This document shows positions 7,320 through 13,633 of a stretch of DNA of 13,633 bases, in pieces. The first letter of the stretch is position 1; each line of letters begins with the position of its first letter. The notes under the pieces are model-generated. The model saw nothing but the letters and a program-made list of their open reading frames with translations. It was not told the origin of the DNA and made no database searches. A program made the position numbers and the translations under genes. The stretch is taken from NCBI GenBank assembly GCA_965661115.1, contig CBFICO010000065.1, positions 1-13,633 of the forward strand, in the 5' to 3' direction. The DNA comes from UBA6770 sp965661115. GTDB lineage: Bacteria; Bacteroidota; Bacteroidia; Flavobacteriales_G; Salibacteraceae.

Positions 7320-7696
7320 TATTTGCATAAGCAATATCCATAAGGTTAAATTTCGCCTTTGGATGTTCTGAATAAATTTTTTTTCTGTCTAATTTCACAC
7401 ATTCTCTGAAAACGCAATCTTTAGGGAGAATTTTGTGGTGTATACGCAATCCTTTGTCGTACATTTTTTCTTTCAATTCGGTAAGATACCACTCCATGGA
7501 AGGTTGATGAAATACTGTTAGTTTTCGTTTATCAAAAACCAATCTGTTCAAATTATATCTGTCAGTAGCTAATTCAACTTCACTGAAAATTCTTTTAAAG
7601 TTTTCTATCGGAATGTAGTTATTAACCGCAGTAACTATGCAACTACTTTCTAACCACCTTTAATTTACAACATGAGTCTTCAAAAATTGTTTTCAT
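7279..7696 (-). pseudogene. Frameshifted small STAS/SpoIIAA-like protein gene
   Basis: ATG at 7694-7696 opens with MKTIFEDSCCKLKVVRK and hits TAG at 7643-7645. The continuation is in a neighbouring frame (SSCIVTAVNNYIPIENF...), and removing one base near 7645-7649 restores a single 138-residue protein ending at 7279. The restored protein resembles an unnamed small cytosolic Bacteroidota family with a STAS/SpoIIAA-like fold: a core NRLVFDKRKLTVFHQPSM, a helix WYLTELKEKMYDKGLRI, and a closing FNLMDIAYANTIEEAL. There is no signal peptide or membrane segment. The family assignment is from memory of sequence pattern and is tentative; the frameshift itself is directly visible. The part from 7551 down is an open frame and could in theory be translated from an internal start (TTG). 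Function unknown. Confidence 0.6.
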
Positions 7697-7706
7697 ATCT
7701 TATAAA

Positions 7707-7714
7707 CAAATTTA
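7707..7714 (-). promoter_or_regulatory. Candidate -7 box for the STAS-like pseudogene
   Basis: Minus strand TAAATTTG, a full TAnnTTTG match, 10 bases before the ATG at 7696. No clear -33 TTTG at the right distance. It suggests the broken gene once had, and may still have, its own promoter behind the antiporter terminator. Confidence 0.3.
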
Positions 7715-7775
7715 GGAGCAATAAGTTTATTCGAGTTTTGAAACATACTTACTCGTGTTTCTCCGTATCCAGATA

Positions 7776-7815
7776 TAAAAAAAAAGCCCCGATCGAAAAA
7801 CGAACGAGGCTTTAA
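7776..7815 (-). terminator. Rho-independent terminator of the antiporter gene
   Basis: On the minus strand AAAGCCTCGTTCG, a TTTTT loop and CGATCGGGGCTTT form a 13-position stem (one G-T wobble, one T-T mismatch), followed by a run of T that extends the 3' arm to nine T in total. It begins 20 bases after the antiporter stop codon (7835-7837). Confidence 0.88.
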
Positions 7816-7834
7816 AAGATTTATAAAGTTCCTA

Positions 7835-9439
7835 TTACAAGTACTTCTTCACCAGTTTTTCAATAGTTAATCCCTGAACAAGGATAGAGAATACAACCAC
7901 ACAATACGTAATGGTTACAATCAAGTATTTAACGTCAGTACCAATCTGCTCACCACTTAATGAAAGCGCCAAAGCAATGGATATACCTCCACGTAAACCA
8001 CCCCAAGTAAGTATTGGAATCGTTCCTTTGGCAGATCGTTTAAAGAAGTCCAAAATCGTTACTGGAAGTGCTACACCTATAAAACGCCCTGCTAGAATAA
8101 TGAATATTCCGATAACACCAATCTGGAAGAAATCACTAGAACTTTCTTCTATGATGATTAACATTTCTAATCCAATTAAGATGAAAAGAATGGCGTTCAT
8201 TGCCTCATCAACCAAGTGCCAGAACTTCATTACATATTCTCCTGCAATACCTTCTATTTCTTCTCCGTTTTCATCAAGTTCATCATGACTAGCGTTTCCT
8301 CTACCAATTATAAGCCCCATTACTACCATTGCGAGAGGAGCGGATATATGTAAATGAACTGCAATTTGAGTCCCAACTAAAACAAGAGCAAGAGTAGTAA
8401 GTACTTCTAATTCTTCGTGAGCGTTATCTATTACTACTAGTAACCAGTAACCCAAAGCTCCAAATGCAGCACCGAGTAATAATCCGCCAAATACTTCCTT
8501 ACCAAACAAGAAAGCTACAGAACCAGCAGTAATTTCTTCACCGCCACCACCGTGACCAGCACCACCTGTAGCAATTGTCAATATGGTAATAAAAACAACA
8601 ACACCAATACCGTCGTTGAATAATGATTCACCTTCAATTTTAATTTGTAAGTTTTTAGAAATGTTGGTTGTTTTAAGAATTGCCAATACAGCAATTGGAT
8701 CCGTTGGAGAAATAAGTGCACCTAACAACAGGCAGTGAATGTACTCAATATCCATAGGTAGGTCAAATAATCCAAGGAAATAATAGATAGATGTACCAAT
8801 TAAGAAGGTTGATATTAAGGTTCCGAATATCGCAAGAATAAATACAGACGCCGCTTCTTCTTTTAATTTATCAATGTCTACGTGCAACGCTCCAGCATAG
8901 AGCAAGAAACTAAGCATAATATTCAGCAGAACTTCAGTAAAATCCACATTTCGCATAATGTTTTCTGCACCCTCTCTCAAACTCGGTACAAAAAAACCAA
9001 TACCAACAATTATTAGGCTCAATACCAAAGCTTGAAGCATAAGTCCAATTGTACCTGGTAGGTTGATGTAATGGATATTTATGAACGTAAATAAAGCTGC
9101 GAGAAGCACCAAAAGAGCAATGAGATCAAGCGTTTTCATTCCTTCGTGACCATGTTTGCCGTGTCCAGCGTGTTCTTCGGTTGCCGTTTCAGCAGTCAAT
9201 TCCTCGCCTTCAGACGAGCTGTCTTCCTCCATTGCTGGAGTTGTTTCCATTTCTACAGTTGCTTCAGTAGATTCTCCATCCGCTTCAGTAGATTCTCCAT
9301 CCGCTTCAGTTGAAACCATCTCAGTTTCCGTTTGAGCATTTGCTCTTTCTTCCGCAACTTGTTCTGTTTGCGCGTAACTAAGGCCTATCATAAACAGCCC
9401 AATGAGTGTTGTGAGCATTAACTTCCAGCTAATTTTCAT
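7835..9439 (-). CDS. CPA1-type Na+(or K+)/H+ antiporter with secreted-type acidic, His-containing N-terminal extension
   Basis: Exchanges monovalent cations for protons across the cytoplasmic membrane, for pH and salt balance. The 534-residue product has the CPA1 core from about residue 104: ISPTDPIAVLAIL (242-254, D246), EGESLFNDGIGVV (268-280, N274-D275), FWHLVDEAMNAILFILIGLEM and WGGLRGGISIALALS (conserved Arg). About a dozen hydrophobic segments are visible. Unusually, the core is preceded by a cleavable-looking signal peptide (1-23, ending SYA|Q), an acidic stretch of ~65 residues with a 7-residue tandem repeat, and the histidine cluster HAGHGKHGHE (90-99); a second His/Gly patch GGAGHGGGGEE lies near 291-301. 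I choose ATG 9437-9439 because the signal peptide begins there; an ATG at 9467-9469 would add ten hydrophilic residues. It forms a single-gene unit with its own promoter and terminator. Confidence 0.9.
   Translation of the reverse strand: MKISWKLMLTTLIGLFMIGLSYAQTEQVAEERANAQTETEMVSTEADGESTEADGESTEATVEMETTPAMEEDSSSEGEELTAETATEEHAGHGKHGHEGMKTLDLIALLVLLAALFTFINIHYINLPGTIGLMLQALVLSLIIVGIGFFVPSLREGAENIMRNVDFTEVLLNIMLSFLLYAGALHVDIDKLKEEAASVFILAIFGTLISTFLIGTSIYYFLGLFDLPMDIEYIHCLLLGALISPTDPIAVLAILKTTNISKNLQIKIEGESLFNDGIGVVVFITILTIATGGAGHGGGGEEITAGSVAFLFGKEVFGGLLLGAAFGALGYWLLVVIDNAHEELEVLTTLALVLVGTQIAVHLHISAPLAMVVMGLIIGRGNASHDELDENGEEIEGIAGEYVMKFWHLVDEAMNAILFILIGLEMLIIIEESSSDFFQIGVIGIFIILAGRFIGVALPVTILDFFKRSAKGTIPILTWGGLRGGISIALALSLSGEQIGTDVKYLIVTITYCVVVFSILVQGLTIEKLVKKYL
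9261..9310. repeat. 21-base tandem repeat inside the antiporter gene
   Basis: Two perfect copies of a 21-base unit (9261-9281, 9282-9302) and a partial third of 8 bases (9303-9310). On the coding (minus) strand the unit encodes seven residues, so length changes keep the frame: the acidic periplasmic linker reads EADGEST twice and then EA. Slippage here would change linker length without destroying the protein. Confidence 0.9.
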
Positions 9440-9453
9440 TTGCTTAAATTTTG

Positions 9454-9481
9454 AATGTTTATTAAACATTAATGAGTTTAA
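9454..9481 (-). promoter_or_regulatory. Overlapping inverted repeats in the antiporter leader
   Basis: AATGTTTA (9454-9461) and TAAACATT (9463-9470) form a perfect 8-base inverted repeat around a single T. A second one, TTAAAC (9462-9467) with GTTTAA (9476-9481), shares its central half-site. Both lie between the promoter box (9486-9493) and the chosen start codon (9439), about where transcription should begin. They could be an operator or alternative RNA hairpins; AT-rich DNA yields such repeats by chance fairly often. Confidence 0.4.
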
Positions 9482-9485
9482 TGAC

Positions 9486-9518
9486 CAAAGCTAATAAACT
9501 TTTCAAAATGTGAACAAA
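9486..9518 (-). promoter_or_regulatory. Bacteroidota-type promoter of the antiporter gene
   Basis: Minus strand: -33 box TTTG (9515-9518) and -7 box TAGCTTTG (9486-9493, full TAnnTTTG match), 21 bases apart, at the long end of the usual spacing. Transcription should begin near 9480, giving a leader of about 40 bases to the ATG at 9439. Confidence 0.6.
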
Positions 9519-9652
9519 CCTTAAGATTTTTGTTAAATCTTTGTTTTTCAAGAACTTAAATGTAAAAAATAGGGTTAAAATCCTTCAAAGTTTATGTATT
9601 GTTAAGCTAGTTTAGTTTTCTTTTTTAGTCGCTTACTAAAAAACTGCCTTTA

Positions 9653-10168
9653 ATGAGGATTAAAAGTATAGGCATAGTTTTATTGATGTTCAGCTTATTT
9701 GTAAACGTTGCACTGACTTAAAAGAAAAAGGGAAAATCAAAAGCAACTGAAACGGTTGAAATTACTGTCAACGAAAGCTGTACTTTCAGAGAAACCTCTG
9801 AAAAGATAAAAGTGGATGTGGCGCCTTACAAGTTAGACAGAATAACATCCTCAAAAATTCATTAAAAAGATTATAATCAAGTAAAAGAAGTTGCAATTCC
9901 AATCTACCACAGTTCAAAATACAAGTTTGTAATAAATGCTGAAGGCATGCCAACAGGGGTACAAATGAAAATTACCGATAAACCCCACAAAGTTTCGACT
10001 GCAAAGGTTTTACAAGAAAGCTCTGGAAAGTCATTTACCTACGAAACTCCTTCAGACTTTGAAGGAACGCGTGTGTATTTAAGTATAAAAATACCTGGTG
10101 CCCCTGAGTATAATAACCATGTTAGAAATAGAGGTTGTATATTAATTGGATCTGGTACGAGGACGTAG
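9653..10168 (+). pseudogene. S1: broken paralogue of the small secreted S family (two in-frame stops)
   Basis: A 171-codon frame from ATG 9653 to TAG 10166-10168, interrupted by TAA at 9719-9721 (codon 23) and TAA at 9863-9865 (codon 71) but without any frameshift. Codons 1-22 are a signal peptide (SIGIVLLMFSLFVNVALT) and the first stop falls exactly where the paralogues have Gln at the cleavage site, so it may come from CAA. The rest aligns with the two intact S proteins downstream: VKEVAIPIYHSSKYKFVIN matches FKEVEVPLFHDANYRFVFN, then KITDKP matches EIYDKP, and RGCILIGSG matches KGCIIVYSG. Cysteines C43 and C162 correspond to the first and third of S2/S3; the middle one is Ile here. An open segment from 9947 could be taken as a 73-residue gene, but it is only the tail of this one. 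It stands 84 bases ahead of L1 in the same direction and may once have led the operon. Confidence 0.78.
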
Positions 10169-10252
10169 ATTTCTTAAAAACGAAAATGTTGAGAAACCCG
10201 CAGTTAGGTAAATTATATATATTCGCAAATAATAGATTTAAAGCACGATATA

Positions 10253-11119
10253 ATGAATAAGAAAATCAGTTCAGTTTTAGTTATTGCAAGCTGCATATTT
10301 TCAATATCATGTGGTGAAACAAAAGCACCAGAAGCCAACCCAGTTGAAGACAACGAGGAGTTGGTAGTAGAGGAAGTTGAGGTAATGGATGATGAAGATG
10401 AGCCGGAGTTTATTATTCCTTCTGCACTTCAAATCAGTGCAATTTTTAAAAGTTCAGGACTTACCTACATTGACGATATTACAAATTCACCTGAAAAAGT
10501 TTCTGATTATCATTCAAAATTTGAGAAGCTATTAAACTTTGGCGTTTACAGTGGAGATTTATTTTACTGTATCCTAAACGATCAGTCACAAATGTCTATT
10601 CAGTATTTAAAAGCTATTAGACAATTAGCTGACGAAACTGGAATGAGTGGTATTTTTAATACAGGGCCTTTATTTGAACGCTTTGAAACTAACATTGGCA
10701 ACAAAGATTCCGTATTCAATATTATGTTGGAGTTTCAGGAAAAAACAGATGTACTAATTGCAGAAAACAATGAAGAACATTCTGCAATGGTAATTTTTGC
10801 TGGAGCATGGACTGAAGGAATGTACATAGGTTTAGATGCTGCCAGAACAAGTGAAAATGAAAATTTGAAAGCGCGTTTAGCAGAGCAAATGACAATTGTA
10901 GAGAATTTGGTAAGCGGTCTTGAGTATCAGCCAAACAGAACTGATAAAGTAAAGGCATTGGAAACAAAGTATAAAGCCATTTATGATTATTTCATGTCTA
11001 TTGATGTAGTTAAAGGTGAGGATGAATATTCTTACGATGCGACTGCTCTTACAGCGGAAAATTGGAACAAGCTTTACGAAATGGTTCAAGAATTGCGTAA
11101 CGAAATAACTAAATCTTAA
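10253..11119 (+). CDS. L1: acidic-linker lipoprotein of an unnamed Bacteroidota family
   Basis: 288 residues. A lipoprotein signal (MNKKISSVLVIASCIFSISC, lipidated Cys20) is followed by a very acidic linker to about residue 53 (runs such as VEEVEVMDDEDEPE) and then a largely helical domain. That domain is shared with L2: PSALQIxxIF, LNFGVYSxDLxY, LNxQS, YLKAIxxL, GNxDSxxNxM, QxKTDV, IFAGAWxEGMYxG and RLxEQMTIxxNLV. I recognise the family only as conserved hypothetical lipoproteins of this phylum; no catalytic motif is visible. The residues after Cys (GETKAP) are not a clear surface-export signal, so a periplasm-facing membrane anchor is the default. It opens a run of four genes on one strand with gaps of 24, 25 and 12 bases. 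I see no strong promoter in the 84 bases before it. Confidence 0.85.
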   Translation: MNKKISSVLVIASCIFSISCGETKAPEANPVEDNEELVVEEVEVMDDEDEPEFIIPSALQISAIFKSSGLTYIDDITNSPEKVSDYHSKFEKLLNFGVYSGDLFYCILNDQSQMSIQYLKAIRQLADETGMSGIFNTGPLFERFETNIGNKDSVFNIMLEFQEKTDVLIAENNEEHSAMVIFAGAWTEGMYIGLDAARTSENENLKARLAEQMTIVENLVSGLEYQPNRTDKVKALETKYKAIYDYFMSIDVVKGEDEYSYDATALTAENWNKLYEMVQELRNEITKS

Positions 11120-11143
11120 TTTTTAACCTCTAATCTTTAAATT

Positions 11144-11617
11144 ATGAGAAATTTATTTTTAGTTATTGCACTTGTATTATCAACGTTTGCAATTAATGCG
11201 CAAACAGGTCGTAACTCTTGCAAATGGGATGACGCAGTAAAAAAGAAATGTAAGCACGATTTGAAACCATTTCATTACTATGCGTTTAAAATCACGAAAA
11301 TCACATTTTCAAACAATAGTCAATTCAAAGAAGTAGAGGTTCCGTTATTTCACGATGCAAACTATCGATTTGTATTTAACATAGAAGGTTTACACCAAGA
11401 TGTGAAAATTGAGATTTACGACAAACCAGCTAGCAATTCAAGCAGAAAGAAGATATATGATGGAATAAGTCATGAAAGTCATTTTGTGTACGACCCTCCT
11501 AAAAGTTCAACACACAACAGAATCTACATCGATTACATTATTCCAGCGTCAAATAACACTGATGCTAATGTAATTGAAAAAGGTTGTATTATTGTTTATT
11601 CAGGTTTTAAAAACTAA
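11144..11617 (+). CDS. S2: small secreted, probably beta-rich protein paired with the lipoproteins
   Basis: 157 residues with a clear signal peptide (MRNLFLVIALVLSTFAINAQ, cut near residue 18-19). The mature part has three cysteines (C26, C36, C148), all three at matching places in S3. The middle is a run of alternating hydrophobic strands: FKITKITFSNN, KEVEVPLFHDANYRFVFN, DVKIEIYDKP, RIYIDYIIPA and KGCIIVYSG. This suggests a beta-sandwich of about 130 residues. No catalytic motif, lipid anchor or sorting domain is visible. It sits 24 bases after L1 and 25 before L2, clearly in one operon. I do not recognise the family; the conserved IxDKP and PLxxDAxYRFVFN motifs would define it. A structural or binding role next to the lipoprotein is inference only. 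Confidence 0.83.
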   Translation: MRNLFLVIALVLSTFAINAQTGRNSCKWDDAVKKKCKHDLKPFHYYAFKITKITFSNNSQFKEVEVPLFHDANYRFVFNIEGLHQDVKIEIYDKPASNSSRKKIYDGISHESHFVYDPPKSSTHNRIYIDYIIPASNNTDANVIEKGCIIVYSGFKN

Positions 11618-11642
11618 AAACGTACTTACTAAGTAGCATATA

Positions 11643-12512
11643 ATGAAAAGAAAGTTTATAGCAGCAGTTTGCATTTCAGCACTTGTTTTTAGTTCTTGTG
11701 TAGAGTCATCTCAAGGTGAAGTTACAAAAGAAGAACAATCTCAAGATGATTTATTAAATGAAATGGCAACTGAAGGGGAGGAGATTGAAGAAGAATCGTT
11801 TTACCTGCCATCTGCATTACAAATTGGTTCTATTTTCCAAAAATCGGGACTGAAATACATTGAAGGGATTACTAATCCTACTAATAATCAAGAGAAATAC
11901 ATTACTAAGTCTCAAAAGATTTTGAACTTTGGGGTTTACTCTGCTGATTTAGCCTATATCATTCTAAATGGTCAAAGCAATGCAGCAACCGATTATCTAA
12001 AAGCAATAAAGTCGCTTTCCGATAAAATTGGCTTTGGTGAAGTGTTCGAGTCTGAGGCTCTTATGAATAAGTTTCAAAGAAGCCTTGGAAATCAAGATTC
12101 TATTATTAATGTAATGATTGATATCCAAATGAAAACGGACGTTTTTGTAGATGAAAATAACCTACAAGATGTAACTTATATCATTTTTGCTGGGGCTTGG
12201 GTAGAAGGCATGTACCTTGGTGTTAAAGCAAGTAATAAAGATCACCAACATGAGGTTTCTGGACGACTTGTGGAGCAAATGACAATTCTAGACAACTTGG
12301 TAAGAGCATTGCGTTCAAACAAAAATCTTACTGAAGATGTAGAACAGCTTACTAAAGACCTAAATAAGTTGGACAAATTCTTTATGCGTTTAGAAGAAAA
12401 CAAGAATGCTCAGAATATTAAATCATTTAGAGACTACAAAATATCTAAAGAACATTTAGATGAGTTGTCTGAAATGATTATTGACCTAAGAACTCGAATT
12501 ACTAAAGTTTAA
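11643..12512 (+). CDS. L2: second acidic-linker lipoprotein, paralogue of L1
   Basis: 289 residues, nearly the same length as L1 and collinear with it. The signal MKRKFIAAVCISALVFSSC gives lipidated Cys19 with the S-S-C end common in Bacteroidota. The acidic linker runs to about residue 55 (EGEEIEEES), then the same helical domain: LPSALQIGSIFQKSGLKYI, LNFGVYSADLAYIILNGQS, YLKAIKSLSD, GNQDSIINVM, QMKTDVFVDEN, IFAGAWVEGMYLG and RLVEQMTILDNLVRAL. The C-terminal ~60 residues are charged and helical, with coiled-coil-like spacing. Conservation between L1 and L2 is strongest in the domain and nearly absent in the linker, as expected of a spacer. The gene is 25 bases after S2 and 12 bases before S3. 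Confidence 0.85.
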   Translation: MKRKFIAAVCISALVFSSCVESSQGEVTKEEQSQDDLLNEMATEGEEIEEESFYLPSALQIGSIFQKSGLKYIEGITNPTNNQEKYITKSQKILNFGVYSADLAYIILNGQSNAATDYLKAIKSLSDKIGFGEVFESEALMNKFQRSLGNQDSIINVMIDIQMKTDVFVDENNLQDVTYIIFAGAWVEGMYLGVKASNKDHQHEVSGRLVEQMTILDNLVRALRSNKNLTEDVEQLTKDLNKLDKFFMRLEENKNAQNIKSFRDYKISKEHLDELSEMIIDLRTRITKV

Positions 12513-12524
12513 TATTAACGATAG

Positions 12525-13034
12525 ATGAGAATTTTAATTACCGCAATTTTATTAGCTGCCTCAGGGTATTTATCAGCTCAAACTGCACCTCCTTCATATT
12601 GTCCAAAGGACGAAGTTGTAATAAAGTGTAGAAAAGCGTTAGTTCCGTTTAAATACACCAATATGGTAGTTAACCGTATTGTATTTAAACGCTTCAATTA
12701 CATAAAGGAATTTAGCGTTCCGCTTTATTATGACGCTCGCTATCGTTTTGTTTTTAATACCGAATTGTTACCTAAGGATATTAAAATTAGAATTCACGAT
12801 AAGCCTCAAACTGAGAAAAAGAGAGAGCAATTGGCTGAGTTCGATAGTAATCAAAAGCAATTCACTTTTGAACCAGATCCAGAGCAAGGTTTGTATGAAG
12901 TTTATGTTAGTTTTTATATTCCAGCATATATTGCAGAAGATGGCTCTTCTTTTATAAAAGGCTGTGTTATTCTAATGACTGGGTATGAGGACGAAGTATC
13001 TGACGCATTCGGAGACTCAGGCTCAGAAGAATGA
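12525..13034 (+). CDS. S3: second intact small secreted protein, paralogue of S2
   Basis: 169 residues. Signal peptide MRILITAILLAASGYLSAQ, cut near residue 18. Cysteines C26, C35 and C147 match those of S2. Shared strands: NRIVFKRFNYIKEFSVPLYY, DARYRFVFNTELLPKD, IKIRIHDKPQ, VYVSFYIPAYI and FIKGCVILMTGYE. Unlike S2 it ends in an acidic tail (EDEVSDAFGDSGSEE). It starts 12 bases after L2 and is the last gene of the run; a perfect hairpin terminator follows 21 bases after its TGA. An odd number of conserved cysteines leaves one free for a partner or a dimer, if the other two pair. Function unknown. Confidence 0.83.
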   Translation: MRILITAILLAASGYLSAQTAPPSYCPKDEVVIKCRKALVPFKYTNMVVNRIVFKRFNYIKEFSVPLYYDARYRFVFNTELLPKDIKIRIHDKPQTEKKREQLAEFDSNQKQFTFEPDPEQGLYEVYVSFYIPAYIAEDGSSFIKGCVILMTGYEDEVSDAFGDSGSEE

Positions 13035-13055
13035 ACAACACCTAACTAGAAATTT

Positions 13056-13082
13056 AAAGTCCCTTTTTGGGACTTTTTTTTT
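13056..13082 (+). terminator. Rho-independent terminator of the S/L operon
   Basis: AAAGTCCC (13056-13063), TTTTT loop, GGGACTTT (13069-13076): a perfect 8-base stem followed by more T to 13082. It separates the S/L operon from the YdeI-family gene. Confidence 0.93.
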
Positions 13083-13101
13083 GATGTAAATTTCCAGTTC
13101 T

Positions 13102-13626
13102 ATGTTCAAGTTTGAGTTCACAGGTAAACTAGTTCAACTAAACTCAAGTTTAGGCTGGAATTATATTGTTTTCATCCCTTTTGAGCATTTAGGTCATTTT
13201 AGTGTTGAAAAGGCGCCAAGAGTAGTTGCTACATTCAACCATGAAATAACCTCACACATTTCTGTAAAAACAAAAGCAGATGATCGTTTTCTGGTTGTTA
13301 AGACAGAAATTAGAAAAAAGCTAAACTTAACCGACGATTCAACAGTTCATGTGAAAATTGAGAAGGATGAATCAAAATATGGTATGCCCATGCCAGTTGA
13401 GCTTAAAGAAATGTTAGAGCAAGAACCAATTGCTAACGAATATTTCCATGCTTTAACACCTGGTAAGCAACGAAGTTTGATATACATAGTTTCTCAGCTT
13501 AAAAATCCTGATCCGCGCATAAAAAAAGCACTCGGAATAGTTGAACACCTCAAAGAGGAAAAAGGCAAGTTAGATTTTAGATTACTTCAAGAAAAATTTA
13601 AGGAGATAAATCAACGGTTTCTTTAA
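13102..13626 (+). CDS. DUF1905 / YdeI-OmdA family protein
   Basis: 174 residues, complete, no signal peptide or membrane segment. The N-terminal ~88 residues form a small beta-barrel of the DUF1905 type (MFKFEFTGKLVQL, WNYIVFIPFE, VVATFNHEI, FLVVKTEIRKKL, TVHVKIEKDE). The C-terminal half is of the YdeI/OmdA type (Pfam name: bacteriocin-protection, YdeI or OmpD-associated): YGMPMPVELKEMLE (93-106) and YFHALTPGKQRSLIYIVSQ (114-132), then a charged helical tail. The name comes from distant family members, and a role in bacteriocin protection here is unproven. The gene lies 19 bases after the terminator, so it has its own transcription start. TAAATTTC (13087-13094) is one base off the -7 consensus and 7 bases before the ATG, without a good -33 box. 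Confidence 0.88.
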   Translation: MFKFEFTGKLVQLNSSLGWNYIVFIPFEHLGHFSVEKAPRVVATFNHEITSHISVKTKADDRFLVVKTEIRKKLNLTDDSTVHVKIEKDESKYGMPMPVELKEMLEQEPIANEYFHALTPGKQRSLIYIVSQLKNPDPRIKKALGIVEHLKEEKGKLDFRLLQEKFKEINQRFL

Positions 13627-13633
13627 CACAAAG

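Noticed and set aside
6485..7700. Insertion sequence or other mobile element as cause of the broken genes
   Set aside because: No transposase, integrase, terminal inverted repeats or target-site duplications seen around the remnants.
7911..8288. 125-residue plus-strand open frame
   Set aside because: Antisense to the conserved C-terminal half of the antiporter; a shadow frame.
9947..10168. Independent 73-residue gene
   Set aside because: It is the tail of the S1 pseudogene, in the same frame and collinear with the intact S2 and S3.
3000..10168. TAA reassigned to a sense codon (for example Gln) in this organism
   Set aside because: TAA ends at least seven intact genes here at the expected length and before intergenic sequence, and the second S1 stop aligns with an aromatic residue, not Gln, in the paralogues.
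1..13633. tRNA, rRNA, CRISPR array or riboswitch
   Set aside because: Nothing resembling a tRNA cloverleaf, rRNA segment or regularly spaced repeat was seen; the gaps are short and AT-rich.

Overview
The window looks like a piece of chromosome from a marine-type Bacteroidota, probably Flavobacteriales or close to it. Reasons: AT-rich DNA, several TAnnTTTG-type -7 promoter boxes, no clear Shine-Dalgarno sequences, a lipid A kinase (so an outer membrane), Bacteroidota-style lipoprotein signals ending in S-C, and the lpxK / purine nucleoside phosphorylase / Nif3-family neighbourhood that I recall from this phylum. No database search was possible; family calls rest on motifs and memory.

Positions 1-2991 hold core genes. 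A Nif3/YqfO-family gene (minus strand, running off the left edge) diverges from lpxK and a low-molecular-mass purine nucleoside phosphorylase (plus strand, overlapping by 20 bases). Positions 3000-6380 are a tight minus-strand operon read truA -> ABC exporter -> secreted HExxH metallopeptidase, each junction a start/stop overlap. The peptidase frame is cut by an in-frame TAA and then continues in the same frame.

Positions 6485-7700 are a small gene graveyard. A glycoside hydrolase family 113-like gene with an in-frame TAA is fused out of frame to the last ~70 codons of a sensor histidine kinase, and this runs into a convergent, frameshifted small cytosolic protein (STAS/SpoIIAA-like) gene.

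Positions 7776-9518 carry a complete transcription unit for a CPA1-type Na+/H+ antiporter with promoter, inverted repeats in its leader and a hairpin terminator. The antiporter carries an unusual secreted-type N-terminus: signal peptide, acidic tandem repeat and histidine cluster.

Positions 9653-13082 are the most interesting part: two unnamed families alternate in one strand as S-L-S-L-S, where S is a ~160-residue secreted, probably beta-rich protein and L is a ~288-residue acidic-linker lipoprotein. The first S copy is a pseudogene with two in-frame stops; the other four genes are intact, 12-25 bases apart, and end in a perfect hairpin terminator. They look like a duplicated two-component envelope cassette of unknown function. 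The window closes with a complete DUF1905/YdeI-OmdA family gene.

Across the window four otherwise conserved reading frames positions are interrupted by in-frame TAA codons in three genes, an unusually high density of recent-looking decay. TAA also ends at least seven intact genes in the expected place, so a changed genetic code is unlikely.
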